Source: Prado023 sp963818445
GTDB lineage: Bacteria > Actinomycetota > Actinomycetes > S36-B12 > CAIYMF01
Assembly: GCA_963818445.1 (NCBI GenBank)
Contig: CAWFSG010000013.1
Location: 37,954-101,953 of the forward strand
Direction of reading: 5' to 3'
Length of the DNA stretch: 64,000 bases
Shown here one piece after another: positions 17,040 to 27,391 of the stretch (the first letter of the stretch is position 1; the number at the start of each line of letters is the position of its first letter). Made by a program: the position numbers and the translations under genes. Under the pieces are notes generated by a model. That model searched no databases. It worked only from the letters and a program-made list of their open reading frames with translations, and had not been told where the DNA came from.

Positions 17040-18229
17040 GCGATGACCCCCAGGGCGCGCCCGACGCGGGCGAAGGCGGCCATCGCCATGTCGAGGTCCT
17101 CGGTGGAGTGGGCGGCGGACATCTGCGTCCGGATCCGGGCCTGGCCGCGGGGCACCACCGGGAAGGAGAACGCGGTCACGTAGACGCCCTCGTCCAGGAG
17201 GCCGGCGGCCAGCTCACCGGCCACCCGGGCGTCGCCGAGCATCACCGGGATGATCGGGTGCTCGCCGGGGAGCAGGTCGAAGCCGAGGGACTGCATGCCG
17301 GCGCGGAAGTGCACGGCGTTGGCCCGCAGCCGCGCGCGCAGGTCCTCTCCGTCGGCGAGCATGTCCAGCACCCGAAGGCTGGCCGCGACCACTGCGGGGG
17401 AGACCGAGTTGGAGAACAGGTAGGGCCGCGAGCGCTGGCGCAGCAGGTCGATGACCTCCTGGCGCGACGAGACGTAGCCGCCGCTGGCGCCGCCGAGGGC
17501 CTTTCCGAGTGTGCCGGTCAGGATGTCGATGCGGTCCATCACGCCGTGGTGCTCGGGAGTCCCGCGGCCGTGCTCACCGACGAACCCCACGGCGTGGCTG
17601 TCGTCGACCATCACCATCGCCGAGTGCGCCTCGGCCAGGTCGCAGATCGCAGGCAGGTTGGCGATGTGGCCGTCCATGCTGAACACCCCGTCGGTGACGA
17701 CCAGGATGAAGCGCGCACCGCCCTCGCGGGCGGCGACCAGCTGGCGTTCGAGGTCGGCCATGTCGGAGTTGGCGTACCGGAACCGGCGCGCCTTGCACAG
17801 CCGGACCCCGTCGATGATCGAGGCGTGGTTCAGGGCGTCGGAGATGATGGCGTCCTCCTCGCCGAGGAGCGGCTCGAAGACGCCACCGTTCGCGTCGAAG
17901 CAGGACGAGTAGAGCTGTGTGGCCTCGGTGCCGAGGAACCCGCTGATCCGGGCTTCGAGCTCGGTGTGGATGTCCTGGGTGCCGCAGATGAAGCGCACGC
18001 TGGACAGGCCGAACCCGTGGGTGCGCAGGCCCTCGGCGGCGGCCGCGACCACGTCGGGGTGGTCGGACAGGCCCAGGTAGTTGTTGGCGCAGAGGTTGAT
18101 CACCCTGCGGCCGTCGGCGTCCACCCAAGCACCCTGCGGTGTGGTGATCACCCGCTCGCGCTTGTAGAGGCCCTGCTCGGTGATCTCTGCGAGCTGGCCA
18201 CGGACATGGTCGAGGAAGGTGGTGTCCAC
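17036..18229 (-). CDS. kbl: glycine C-acetyltransferase (2-amino-3-ketobutyrate CoA ligase)
   Basis: A 397-residue PLP-dependent fold-type I enzyme of the alpha-oxoamine synthase family. It cleaves 2-amino-3-ketobutyrate with CoA to glycine and acetyl-CoA. Seen: NLCANNYLGLSDHP, the GFGLSSVRFICGTQDIH segment, DDSHAVGFVGEHGRG (cofactor-binding Asp/His), and the Schiff-base lysine region TGTLGKALGGASGGY. Full family length. It precedes tdh with an ATGA overlap, so the two genes make a complete threonine-to-glycine catabolic route. The GTG start has a CAGGAT hexamer eight bases upstream. Confidence 0.95.
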   Translation of the reverse strand: MDTTFLDHVRGQLAEITEQGLYKRERVITTPQGAWVDADGRRVINLCANNYLGLSDHPDVVAAAAEGLRTHGFGLSSVRFICGTQDIHTELEARISGFLGTEATQLYSSCFDANGGVFEPLLGEEDAIISDALNHASIIDGVRLCKARRFRYANSDMADLERQLVAAREGGARFILVVTDGVFSMDGHIANLPAICDLAEAHSAMVMVDDSHAVGFVGEHGRGTPEHHGVMDRIDILTGTLGKALGGASGGYVSSRQEVIDLLRQRSRPYLFSNSVSPAVVAASLRVLDMLADGEDLRARLRANAVHFRAGMQSLGFDLLPGEHPIIPVMLGDARVAGELAAGLLDEGVYVTAFSFPVVPRGQARIRTQMSAAHSTEDLDMAMAAFARVGRALGVIA

Positions 18230-18319
18230 GAGGAACCATCCTGCTGCATCCAGCGTGTGCGGCGCCGTGTGGCGCGGGTGGCCGGGCGGGGCGTCGGACG
18301 GCGGGGCAGAATCGGGCCC

Positions 18320-19789
18320 GTGACGCGACGGTTCGTGGGGTGGTGGGTTGCGGCCGTGGTGCTCGTCGTGGCCGGCGTCGTGGTCCTGCTCGGGTCGAGC
18401 GGGGACGTGGGGCGCAGCAGCACCATGGCCGGGGACACCCCGATCCGCATCATCGAGCCCGCCGGGGAGGTCCGGTCACCGGCGGTGGTGCTGGCCCACG
18501 GGTTCTCCGGCAGCGCGGCGATGATGGATCCGATGGCCAGTGCGCTGGCCCGGGCGGGGTACGTGGTCGTGATGCCGGACCTCCCCGGACACGGACGCAA
18601 CGCCGCCCCGCTGGCCGACGGGGTCCTGGACGCCGCCGTCGGTGACGCGGTGGAGGCTGCTGGCGAGCTGACCGGCCTTCCGGTGGCGGTGGTCGGTCAT
18701 TCGATGGGCGCGGGCGCTGTGACATCGTGGGCCGTCGAGAACCCGACCGAGGCGACCGTGGCGATCAGCCTGCCCAGCGCCGAGGAGCTCCCGGATGATC
18801 CGGCCAGCCCCCGCAACCTGCTGATCCTGTGGGGGTCTGCGGAGACGTCCCGGTTCTCCGACGCCGCGCTGGCGGCGCTACGGGCGGGCTACCCGGATGC
18901 GCAGCCGGGGCAGACGTACGGCGATCCCGGGCAGGGCACTGCGCGGCGGGCGGTCGAGATCGCCGGCGCCGAGCACATCTCGGTGATCTACCGGCAGCAG
19001 TCGTTCGAGGAGGTGGCTGCCTGGCTCGGCGGTGGCCAGCCGCGCGGCGACGCCCGGATCGTCGGCATGCTGCTGATCCTGGTCGGGGGCGTGGTGGCCG
19101 CCCGTCCCCTGCTCGCCCTTGCGGGCGCGGGTGTCGAGGCCGGCGCGGGCGCCGCGGCCCCGGGGCCCGTCAGGTCGGTGCGAATCGGCCGATCCCTGGT
19201 GGTCCTCGTCTCAGCGGCCGCCATCGCTGGTCTGGGTGCCGCCGCTGTGCAGGGGCTGACTGATCGCGTGCCCGTGGCGGTGACCGGCTACCTGCTGGGC
19301 TGGTTCGCGGTCGGCGCCCTCGTGCTGGGCCTCGTCGCGGGGCGCCGGCGCGCGGCTGCGGGCAGCCTGCGGGGTCTGGTCTGGGGTGCGGTGGCGGGTG
19401 GGATCCTCGCCCTGGCCATGGCGCTTCCCGCCCGGCTGACCTGGGCCGGTTACTCACTGGTCGGTGCGCGCCCGTGGATCCTGGTCGTGTTGCTGGTCGT
19501 GCTCGGGGCGTGGTTCTGGGCCGAGTCCCGGGTCATCGCCGGGACCCGGGGGTGGCGCCGCGCGCTCGTGCTCGTCGCGAGCCGGCTCATCGTCGTGGTG
19601 GCCCTTCTCGCCGCGGTCGCGCTCCTCGGTGCGCCGAGCTTCCTGACCCTGACCGTGCCCCTCGTGGTGCCGATCCTGCTGCTCCTGGCCGTCCTCGGCG
19701 GATGGGCCCGGGACCCCGCCGCCGCAGCAGCGTCCCAGGCGGTCCCGCTGGCCCTGGCGATGGCCACGGTCTTCCCGCTCATCGGCTGA
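18320..19789 (+). CDS. alpha/beta hydrolase fused to a multi-helix membrane domain
   Basis: A 489-residue protein. An N-terminal membrane anchor (VGWWVAAVVLVVAGVVVLLG) is followed by an alpha/beta hydrolase domain, presumably extracytoplasmic (about residues 40-230), with AVVLAHGFSGSAAMM (oxyanion loop), the nucleophile elbow VVGHSMGAGAV (Ser) and the AGAEHISVIY terminal-His region. About eight hydrophobic helices then fill residues 245-485. The substrate is unknown; a lipid or cell-envelope ester is a reasonable guess. The start is GTG 18320, seven bases after a CAGAAT -10-like hexamer; the longer frame upstream is antisense to kbl. Confidence 0.8.
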   Translation: MTRRFVGWWVAAVVLVVAGVVVLLGSSGDVGRSSTMAGDTPIRIIEPAGEVRSPAVVLAHGFSGSAAMMDPMASALARAGYVVVMPDLPGHGRNAAPLADGVLDAAVGDAVEAAGELTGLPVAVVGHSMGAGAVTSWAVENPTEATVAISLPSAEELPDDPASPRNLLILWGSAETSRFSDAALAALRAGYPDAQPGQTYGDPGQGTARRAVEIAGAEHISVIYRQQSFEEVAAWLGGGQPRGDARIVGMLLILVGGVVAARPLLALAGAGVEAGAGAAAPGPVRSVRIGRSLVVLVSAAAIAGLGAAAVQGLTDRVPVAVTGYLLGWFAVGALVLGLVAGRRRAAAGSLRGLVWGAVAGGILALAMALPARLTWAGYSLVGARPWILVVLLVVLGAWFWAESRVIAGTRGWRRALVLVASRLIVVVALLAAVALLGAPSFLTLTVPLVVPILLLLAVLGGWARDPAAAAASQAVPLALAMATVFPLIG

Positions 19790-19934
19790 ATCACCGGCTT
19801 TCCGGGCTTTCCGGGCATGCGTTCACGACACGCCCACCACGACGTCTCGGTCGATGTCGGGGCCCTCGCCTACACTCGAGGCAGTTCGCAGGCAGGTGTT
19901 CGCCGGGTTGGTCGGGGGTGTGGAGGCAGTGGTC

Positions 19935-20240
19935 ATGGAGTCTGGTGTCGACGTTGCAGCGGCCTCGTCGCTGCCCCTCGGCGAGGGTTCCGGGCTCAGC
20001 GAGCGTGACCTGCGGATACTGGAGTTCGAGCGCCAGTGGTGGCGCTACGCCGGGGCCAAGGAGCAGGCGATCCGCGAGCTCTTCGAGTGCTCGACCACGC
20101 GGTACTACCAGATGCTCAACACCCTGATCGACGATCCAGCCGCGCTGAAGGCTGACCCGATGCTGGTCAAGCGGCTGCGCCGGATGCGCTCGACCCGTCA
20201 GCGGGCCCGCTCAGCCCGCCGCCTGGGCATCGAACTCTGA
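19935..20240 (+). CDS. DUF3263 protein
   Basis: A 101-residue actinobacterial DUF3263 protein. The core LSERDLRILEFERQWWRYAGAKEQAIRE... is the conserved helix pair, followed by STTRYYQMLNTLIDDPAAL (an HTH-like helical segment) and a basic tail (KRLRRMRSTRQRARSARR). This fits a small DNA- or RNA-binding protein, function unknown. Start ATG 19935 is eight bases after GGAGG (19922-19926). A -10-like TACACT lies at about 19871-19876. Convergent with the ThiS-like gene. Confidence 0.87.
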   Translation: MESGVDVAAASSLPLGEGSGLSERDLRILEFERQWWRYAGAKEQAIRELFECSTTRYYQMLNTLIDDPAALKADPMLVKRLRRMRSTRQRARSARRLGIEL

Positions 20241-20278
20241 CCCAGCCGGCCGGGGGTAACGGGGTGTGGAGCGGGGAC

Positions 20279-20560
20279 TCAGCCGCCGGCGACTGCGGGG
20301 ATGATCGAGACCTGCGCGCCGTCCGGGGTGGCGGCGTCGAGCCCGCCCTCGAAGCGGACGTCCTCGTCGTTGACGTACACGTTGACGAACCGGCGCAGCG
20401 CGCCCTGGTCGTCGAGCACACGCGCCGTCAGACCCGGGTAGGCGCTCTCGAGTGCGGTGATCGTCGCCGACAGCGTGGGCTCGCTGGGCTCGACGCTGAC
20501 CTCGGCAACGCCCGCGGTGTAGCTGCGCAGGATGGTGGGGATGCGGACTGCAACGGACAT
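20279..20560 (-). CDS. MoaD/ThiS family sulphur-carrier-like protein
   Basis: A 93-residue ubiquitin-fold protein ending in the required Gly-Gly (IIPAVAGG), the residue pair that is adenylated and thiocarboxylated in sulphur carriers. Central FVNVYVNDEDVRF is typical of the MoaD/ThiS/CysO group. It lies 47 bases downstream of threonine synthase on the same strand, an arrangement seen in actinobacteria, and is distinct from the second MoaD in the molybdopterin cluster at 43 kb. A role in sulphur delivery to an amino-acid pathway, like CysO, is inference. The ribosome binding site GAGGAG precedes the ATG by about six bases. Confidence 0.87.
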   Translation of the reverse strand: MSVAVRIPTILRSYTAGVAEVSVEPSEPTLSATITALESAYPGLTARVLDDQGALRRFVNVYVNDEDVRFEGGLDAATPDGAQVSIIPAVAGG

Positions 20561-20607
20561 CAGGGGCTCCTCGTCGTGCGGGGCGGGCGAGTCGGATCGG
20601 GGGTTCC

Positions 20608-21858
20608 TCAGCCGCTGAGTGCGGCGCGGAACTCGTCGATGCGTGGGGGAATGGTAGCCGTCGGACCGACCTCGGTGGCCACGGCGTCGAGCGTCTTGAG
20701 CCCATCGCCGGTGTTGTAGACGACCGTCTCGGCGTCGGGATCCAGTTGACCGGACGCCAGGAGCTGTCGCAGCGTGGCGACCGTCACCCCGCCGGCGGTC
20801 TCGGCGAAGATCCCCTCGGTCTGGGCCAGCAGCCGGATCCCGGCCACGATCTCCTCGTCGGACACGTCGGCGATCGCTCCCCCGGTGCGGCGGGCCACGT
20901 CCAGGGCATACGGGCCGTCGGCGGGGTTCCCGATCGCCAGGGACTTGGCGATCGTGTTCGGCTTCACGGGCCGGATCACGTCGATCCCAGCCCGATAGGC
21001 CTGCGCGACCGGCGAGCAGCCCGTGGCCTGGGCGCCGAAGACCCGGTACGGGGTCGGGTCTATGAGCCCGAGCCTGCCGAGCTCGCCGAACGCCTTGTCG
21101 ACCTTGGTCAGCAGCGAGCCGGACGCCACGGGGATGACCACCTGCTGAGGCAACCGCCAGCCGAGCTGCTCGGCCACCTCGTAGCCAAGGGACTTGGAGC
21201 CCTCGGCGTAGTACGGGCGCAGGTTGACGTTGACGAAGCCCCAGGTCGAGGTCAGTGGGTCGCCGACCAGCTCCGAGCAGAGGCGGTTCACGTCGTCGTA
21301 GTTGCCCTCGACGGCGATGAGCGTCCCGCCGTACACAGCGGTCGTGATGACCTTGCCGGCCTCGAGGTTCGCCGGGATCACGACGACGTGGTCCATGCCG
21401 GCCCGCGCAGCGGCGGCGGCCACGGCGTTGGCGAGGTTCCCGGTCGATGCGCACGACAGTGTCTGCAGTCCGAGCTGTCGGGCGGCCGAGAGCGCCACTG
21501 CGACGACGCGGTCCTTGAACGAGTGGGTCGGGTTCCCGGTGTCGTCCTTGACCCAGAGCCGGCGCATGCCCAGGGCGCGGGCCAGGTTGTCGGCCCGGAC
21601 CAGCTTGGTGAAGCCGGGGTTGAGGCCGGGGAGGTCGGCGATGTTCCCGGGGACCGGAAGCAGCGCGCGGTAGCGCCACATGTTCTCAGGGCCGGCGGCG
21701 ATGTCCTCGCGGCTGGGCGCGACGATCTCGTAGCCGACCTCCAGGGGGCCGAAGCACTCCATGCACGCGTATGCCGCGCCCAGTGGGTACTTCTCGCCGC
21801 AGGCACGGCAGGTCAGGTGGGTGGCCGGCCCGAAGTCCAGCGCGGTTGCGGTCGTCAC
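20608..21858 (-). CDS. thrC: threonine synthase
   Basis: A 416-residue PLP enzyme that converts O-phosphohomoserine to threonine. The N-terminal zinc-knuckle-like segment LTCRACGEKYPLGAAYACMEC holds four cysteines, as in many class II-like threonine synthases. PLP-lysine motif TGNPTHSFKDRVV, phosphate-binding SCASTGNLANAVAAAAA, and the C-terminal GIFAETAGGVTVA. Start GTG 21858 is preferred because GAGGAG sits five bases upstream and the protein then begins at the family N-terminus; ATG 21879 is an alternative. A ThiS-like protein follows in the same operon. Confidence 0.93.
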   Translation of the reverse strand: MTTATALDFGPATHLTCRACGEKYPLGAAYACMECFGPLEVGYEIVAPSREDIAAGPENMWRYRALLPVPGNIADLPGLNPGFTKLVRADNLARALGMRRLWVKDDTGNPTHSFKDRVVAVALSAARQLGLQTLSCASTGNLANAVAAAAARAGMDHVVVIPANLEAGKVITTAVYGGTLIAVEGNYDDVNRLCSELVGDPLTSTWGFVNVNLRPYYAEGSKSLGYEVAEQLGWRLPQQVVIPVASGSLLTKVDKAFGELGRLGLIDPTPYRVFGAQATGCSPVAQAYRAGIDVIRPVKPNTIAKSLAIGNPADGPYALDVARRTGGAIADVSDEEIVAGIRLLAQTEGIFAETAGGVTVATLRQLLASGQLDPDAETVVYNTGDGLKTLDAVATEVGPTATIPPRIDEFRAALSG

Positions 21859-22010
21859 AGCAACTCCTCGTTCGCTCATCTTCCCGGCGCCTCGCGGAGC
21901 TGGGATGGACGTGGCACCTGGACCGAGCCTGCCTGATGGCCGGGGCGTCGACGAGCCGTGTCCCTGCCACCCCTCGCCGATGAGTGCATCCTTACCTCGT
22001 GGGGCCAACT
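21859..22010 (-). promoter_or_regulatory. possible structured leader of thrC
   Basis: The roughly 150 bases before thrC carry no supported gene and contain short potential helices on the minus strand (for example CUC-CGC-GAG flanked by CCC/GGG just before GGAAGATGAGCG). A regulatory leader is possible, but I cannot match it to a known riboswitch class. Confidence 0.2.
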
Positions 22011-22045
22011 GTAGCGGCTCCCCGGACCGGTTCAGGAGGGGTCAC

Positions 22046-22540
22046 ATGCGTGCAGCTCACCGCGTGCGGTCCGCGGCGAACTGGGTGAACCTGTCCACCC
22101 CTGCCGGGCTCCTCGTGGCCCGCGTGGGCGCCGGAGTGCCCCGTCGGGCGCGCAATGGGATGTGGCTCGTCCACGACTACCGCCTGCCCCTGCCGCCGGC
22201 TCCGGCGTTCACCCTCGGCAGCGTCGTGTTCCTGCGCGCTGGGCTGCCCGGGGTGGGACGCGACCCGGTGGGAGCGGTGTCGCGACGGGTGCTCGACCAT
22301 GAGGAGCGGCACGTCACCCAGTACGCATGGTGCGGCGGGGTCCTCATGCCGGTGGCCTACTGTGCGGCGGCCGGGTGGTCGTGGCTGCGGACCGGTGACT
22401 TCGCGTCGCGCAACGTCTTCGAGCGTCGGGCGGGCCTGGCCGAGGGCGGCTATCGGGAACGACCCGTGCGTCCGCTGCTGGCGACGGCATGGGGCTTGTG
22501 GCGCAGCCCTGTCAGGGTGCGCAACGTGAGTGGCACATGA
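22046..22540 (+). CDS. hypothetical protein with HEERH motif
   Basis: A 164-residue protein of no family I can name. It contains VLDHEERHVTQYAWCGG, a HExxH-type motif followed by a hydrophobic helix (VAYCAAAGWSWL) and the conserved-looking FERRAGLAEGGY. This arrangement resembles a minimal membrane-associated metallopeptidase-like fold, or a protein that merely retains the motif; the third metal ligand is not obvious. Start ATG 22046 is supported by AGGAGGG (22034-22040). It is divergent from thrC. Confidence 0.65.
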   Translation: MRAAHRVRSAANWVNLSTPAGLLVARVGAGVPRRARNGMWLVHDYRLPLPPAPAFTLGSVVFLRAGLPGVGRDPVGAVSRRVLDHEERHVTQYAWCGGVLMPVAYCAAAGWSWLRTGDFASRNVFERRAGLAEGGYRERPVRPLLATAWGLWRSPVRVRNVSGT

Positions 22541-22631
22541 GGCAAACGCCTGATTTCAGCTGGATCCTGGCGTACCCTGCGGCCCACCGGGGCCGGGGAG
22601 GCCCCGTCCGCCACTCACGCAGGGAGCGCAC

Positions 22632-23006
22632 ATGGACGACAACGGCAACGGCTTGCTCGGAGGGGTCTTCTGGGTCTTCTGGCTGATCTGGCTGGTCCTC
22701 ATCCTGGTCGCCGGCTGGAAGATGTACGTCAAGGCCGGCCAGAAGGGCTGGGTCAGCCTGATCCCGATCCTCAACATCCTTGGGCTGCTCAAGATCGTCC
22801 ACCGGCCCTGGTGGTGGATCCTGCTGCTGCTCATCCCGTTCGTGAACCTCGTGGTCGGGGTCATCCTGATGCTCGACCTGGCGAAGGCCTTCGGGCATGG
22901 CGTCGGGATGGCGCTCGTCCTGGTCTTCCTGACCGCGATCGGCTACCTGGTCCTGGGCTTCGGCGGCTCGCAGTACCAGCTCCAGAAGGATCCGCTGTTC
23001 GGCTGA
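22632..23006 (+). CDS. DUF5684-like small membrane protein
   Basis: A 124-residue integral membrane protein with three to four hydrophobic helices (VFWLIWLVLILVAGW, WWWILLLLIPFVNLVVGVIL, MALVLVFLTAIGYLVLGF) and the segment KAGQKGWVSLIPILN, which is the signature of the DUF5684 family. Function unknown. Ribosome binding site AGGGAG about seven bases before ATG. A strong hairpin follows, so it is probably a single-gene unit. Confidence 0.8.
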   Translation: MDDNGNGLLGGVFWVFWLIWLVLILVAGWKMYVKAGQKGWVSLIPILNILGLLKIVHRPWWWILLLLIPFVNLVVGVILMLDLAKAFGHGVGMALVLVFLTAIGYLVLGFGGSQYQLQKDPLFG

Positions 23007-23030
23007 GGAAGCTGCGCGCACGACGCAGTG

Positions 23031-23065
23031 GAGGAGGGGGCGGTCCCGGTGGCCGCCCCCTCCTC
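23031..23065 (+). terminator. strong hairpin terminator
   Basis: GAGGAGGGGGCGG (23031-23043) is a perfect 13-bp inverted repeat of CCGCCCCCTCCTC (23053-23065) with a 9-base loop, followed by GTTGTT. It lies 25 bases after the stop of the membrane protein gene. Confidence 0.75.
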
Positions 23066-23129
23066 GTTGTTCGCTCTCCAGCCCCCCGCGGCCCCCAGCG
23101 CCGTCGCGGGTGGGGGAGTATGTCGCACC

Positions 23130-23954
23130 ATGGACGTCGCAGAGCTCCGCGAGGCATACGACACCCAGCTGCGTGAGGACGCCGAGGTGGAGCGGGCGGT
23201 GTCCGTCGTTCGGCACCCTCCGCTGCTCTGGGCAGTCTTCGGCGAGGGCGGCATGATCACCTACCGGACCCTGGCCGGGATCGACGGGGAGGACCTGGAC
23301 GCGCTGATCGACGTGAGCCTCGCCCACTTCCGGGACGGGACCGACGTTCATACCGCTGAGTGGAAGACGCGGGGCCACGATGCGCCCGAGGACCTGGGGG
23401 TGCGCCTGGTTGCCCACGGCTTCGTGGCCGAGGATCTGGAGACCGTGATGATCGGGCCCGCGGCCGAGCTGGCGGTCGAGGTCGAGATCCCGGACGAGGT
23501 GACGATTCGCCGGGTGGAGGTCGGGCCGACCCTCCTCCACGAGGTGACTCGCGCCAGCTCCATGCAGGCGCACGTGTTCGGCGGCCACGCCGGGCGGGAC
23601 CCGGGGCGGGTCGCCGATGAGATCGCCGCTGATCCGATGCACCTGCAGCTCTGGGTGGCCGAGGCCCGCGGGGAGGTGGTCGCCGCCGGCAGCCTGGACG
23701 TCGTGCGGGGCACGGAGTTCGCGGGGCTGTGGGGCGGTGCCGTGCTCGCCCCGTGGCGTGGCCGTGGCATCTACCGGGCGCTCGTCGCTGCCCGGGCCCG
23801 GGCAGCCGTGGATCTCGGGGTGCGCTTCCTGCACAGCGACTGCTCGCCGATGTCGCGCCCGATCCTGCAACGCAGCGGCCTGATCGCCGTCACCACGACG
23901 ACGCCCTACGTGTGGACCCGACCGGACGGGGGCGCGCAGCCGGCTGGCGTCTGA
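23130..23954 (+). CDS. GNAT family N-acetyltransferase
   Basis: A 274-residue protein whose C-terminal 130 residues form a GNAT domain: LQLWVAEARGEVVAAGSLDVV (beta strands 2-3), FAGLWGGAVLAPWRGRGIYRALV (beta 4 plus the acetyl-CoA loop RGRGIY, like R/Q-x-x-G-x-G/A) and VRFLHSDCSPMSRPILQRSGL. The N-terminal half resembles a second, degenerate GNAT repeat. It transfers an acetyl group from acetyl-CoA to an unknown amine. The start is set at the last in-frame ATG before the conserved region; no clear ribosome binding site. Confidence 0.85.
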   Translation: MDVAELREAYDTQLREDAEVERAVSVVRHPPLLWAVFGEGGMITYRTLAGIDGEDLDALIDVSLAHFRDGTDVHTAEWKTRGHDAPEDLGVRLVAHGFVAEDLETVMIGPAAELAVEVEIPDEVTIRRVEVGPTLLHEVTRASSMQAHVFGGHAGRDPGRVADEIAADPMHLQLWVAEARGEVVAAGSLDVVRGTEFAGLWGGAVLAPWRGRGIYRALVAARARAAVDLGVRFLHSDCSPMSRPILQRSGLIAVTTTTPYVWTRPDGGAQPAGV

Positions 23955-23997
23955 CGGCCGGCCAGGGCGCCCCGATCGTGGTGTCCCCGGGCTGTGC

Positions 23998-25265
23998 TCA
24001 GTGCCCGTCGCCCCCGGCCCGCCGGCGCCGCCGTGACCCGGTTGATGGCGCAGGTGGTAGCTCAACCAGCCCAGACGCCGGTACTCGTAGTTGACCAGCA
24101 CTGCGACGACCGCGGTGACCGCAACGAGCAGTGCCATGGTCGGCACGAAGGGCCCGGCCACTGCCAACGCCACGCACACTGCGGCGGCCACCGCACGCGG
24201 CCGGGACCAGGAGTGGTCCATGCGCGCCCGGAAGAGCAGGTGCCCGGTCAGGTACAGCGCCACCCCGCCAGCCAACGAGACAGCGGCAAGCGGCTTGATG
24301 TGCCCGGCCAGGTCGAACGGCTCGGTGCCGACCATCGTCACGGTCTTCTTCACCCCGAGGGCCAGCAGGACGATCCCGGCGATCATCGGCCAGTGCAGCA
24401 CGCTGTAGGCATCCCGGGCAGCGCGGTTCCGTTCCGCCCCGGTCAGGGCGGCCAGGTTGCGCTCGGCGGCGAGCGCGGTGATGTCGAAGTAGACCCACCA
24501 CAGGCACGCCGCCGTGGCCAGCCCAAGCAGCGCGGTGACGCAGATCGCCAGGGACAGGGGCAGGGCCGACGCCCCGGCCCCGATGGCCACGATGGACTCG
24601 CCGAGCGCGATGATCACGATCAGGCCGTGTCGCTCGGCGAAGTGCCCAGGGTTCAGCGCCCACCCGGCGCCGCCGCCCCAGTAGGAGCCCGCGATGTCCA
24701 TGACGACCGCAACCGAGTAGAGCACGATCTGGGCCCAACCCCCGAGGTAGGACCCGACGAGCAGCAGGGTCATGGCCACACCCACCGGTCCGGCGAACCT
24801 GCGGACGGCGTGGGCCATCTCGGGGTTGTCGCGCCCGGCGATTGCGAACAGGCCGAGGTGCAGGAATCGGACGATGGCATAGGCGAGGACCACGACCGTC
24901 GGGGTCGACAGCCAGCCGTCGAACCCACCGGGCGCATCCCCGAACGCCTCGGGAAGCCCGATCGAGATGATCAGCATCATTCCCATTGCGGTGAAGAGCA
25001 GGATCCGCACGAGGCCCTCGTCGAAGCGGATCGTGGTGCTCAGCCAGGCGTAGGCGACCCAGGCCCACCAGATGAGCGCCAGCAGGATCAGCCCCTCGAG
25101 CATCCCGAGGGGCGTCAGGTGCTCGGCGATGTACCCGGTGACCTGGGTGATGGCGAACACGAACACGAGGTCGAAGAACAGCTCGAGGGTGGTGACTCGG
25201 TGCCCGTCCGAGGCCACCTCCAGGACGGGGTGGTGGTTGTGGCCACCGGAATCGCTGGTCGACAT
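23998..25265 (-). CDS. low temperature requirement protein A (LtrA) family membrane protein
   Basis: About 422 codons, polytopic with roughly twelve hydrophobic helices. N-terminal VTTLELFFDLVFVFAITQVT and the GHFAERHGLIVIIALGESIVAIG segment are diagnostic of LtrA. Function is poorly known. As written the frame has no stop for another 1.5 kb, running antisense through two other genes; restoring one base in the C5/G5 run at 24010-24014 gives a normal end (…HQPGHGGAGG… then stop at 23998). I therefore treat the long extension as an artefact. TAGCCT on the minus strand (25272-25277) ends six bases before ATG, indicating a leaderless mRNA. Confidence 0.85.
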
Positions 25266-25397
25266 GTCTGGAGGCTAGCCGCGATCGGTGGTTCGAGCCT
25301 CGGGGCGGCTGAGAGGGGGGATCCGTCGCTGTGCCTGCGGTCGGCGCGGTTGTCGCCAGATCCCCGACGCTCTCGGTTCAGTTCGTGTGCGGACGTG

Positions 25398-25431
25398 CGA
25401 GAGGGCGGCCCCGGGTGGGACCGCCCTCTCG
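25398..25431 (-). terminator. hairpin terminator downstream of groEL
   Basis: CGAGAGGGCGG (25398-25408) and CCGCCCTCTCG (25421-25431) form a perfect 11-bp stem with a 12-base loop. It is the only strong structure in the 286-base gap between groEL and LtrA. Confidence 0.65.
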
Positions 25432-25551
25432 TGTGGTGCGTGTGCCTGCTGCGCGCTTCCGCGATCAGAAGGCTGTTCTGCTGGGAGTTCTGAGCTGTGG
25501 TGCTCGGCAGGTGCCGGCCCTTGCGGTCCGACCCCTACCTGCGCTCCTCGC

Positions 25552-27174
<1,623 letters not shown>

Positions 27175-27331
27175 ATGTATGTGGTTCCTTCGCACGTCGT
27201 GCCGGGATGCCGGTGCGCCTGCCCGCGACGGACGGCCCGTGGAGCCGGTTCACATCTCCGGTTCCGGACGGACCTCAGCCGCACCGACCTGGTGGTGACT
27301 CGGCGGGGGGAATGGTCCCGGGGGTCCCGGG

Positions 27332-27358
27332 TTGTCACTCGACCCCTCCGAGTGCTAA
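27332..27358 (-). promoter_or_regulatory. CIRCE operator 1 (HrcA site)
   Basis: TTGTCACTC, nine bases, GAGTGCTAA, against the consensus TTAGCACTC-N9-GAGTGCTAA. The right arm is perfect and the left arm has two mismatches. It covers the predicted transcription start of groEL. Confidence 0.9.
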
Positions 27359-27362
27359 CCCG

Positions 27363-27391
27363 ATTCTGGCACTCGACCCCCACGAGTGCAA
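27363..27391 (-). promoter_or_regulatory. groEL promoter
   Basis: On the minus strand, -35 TTGCAC (27386-27391) and -10 CAGAAT (27363-27368) are separated by exactly 17 bases. The -35 box lies inside CIRCE 2 and the start point falls in CIRCE 1. Confidence 0.75.

Noticed and set aside
17108..18319. Upstream extension of the hydrolase gene
   Set aside because: It is antisense to kbl, which is an intact enzyme gene; the real start is GTG 18320.
19795..19816. Tandem GGCTTTCCG repeat after the hydrolase gene
   Set aside because: Only two and a half copies; no evidence of function.
22512..23997. A 917-codon minus-strand frame continuing from LtrA through the GNAT and DUF5684 genes
   Set aside because: Beyond LtrA the translation is low-complexity antisense sequence, and a one-base correction in a G/C run restores a normal LtrA stop at 23998.
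25280..25300. GGTTCGAGCC resembling a tRNA T-loop
   Set aside because: No acceptor, D or anticodon arms can be formed around it.
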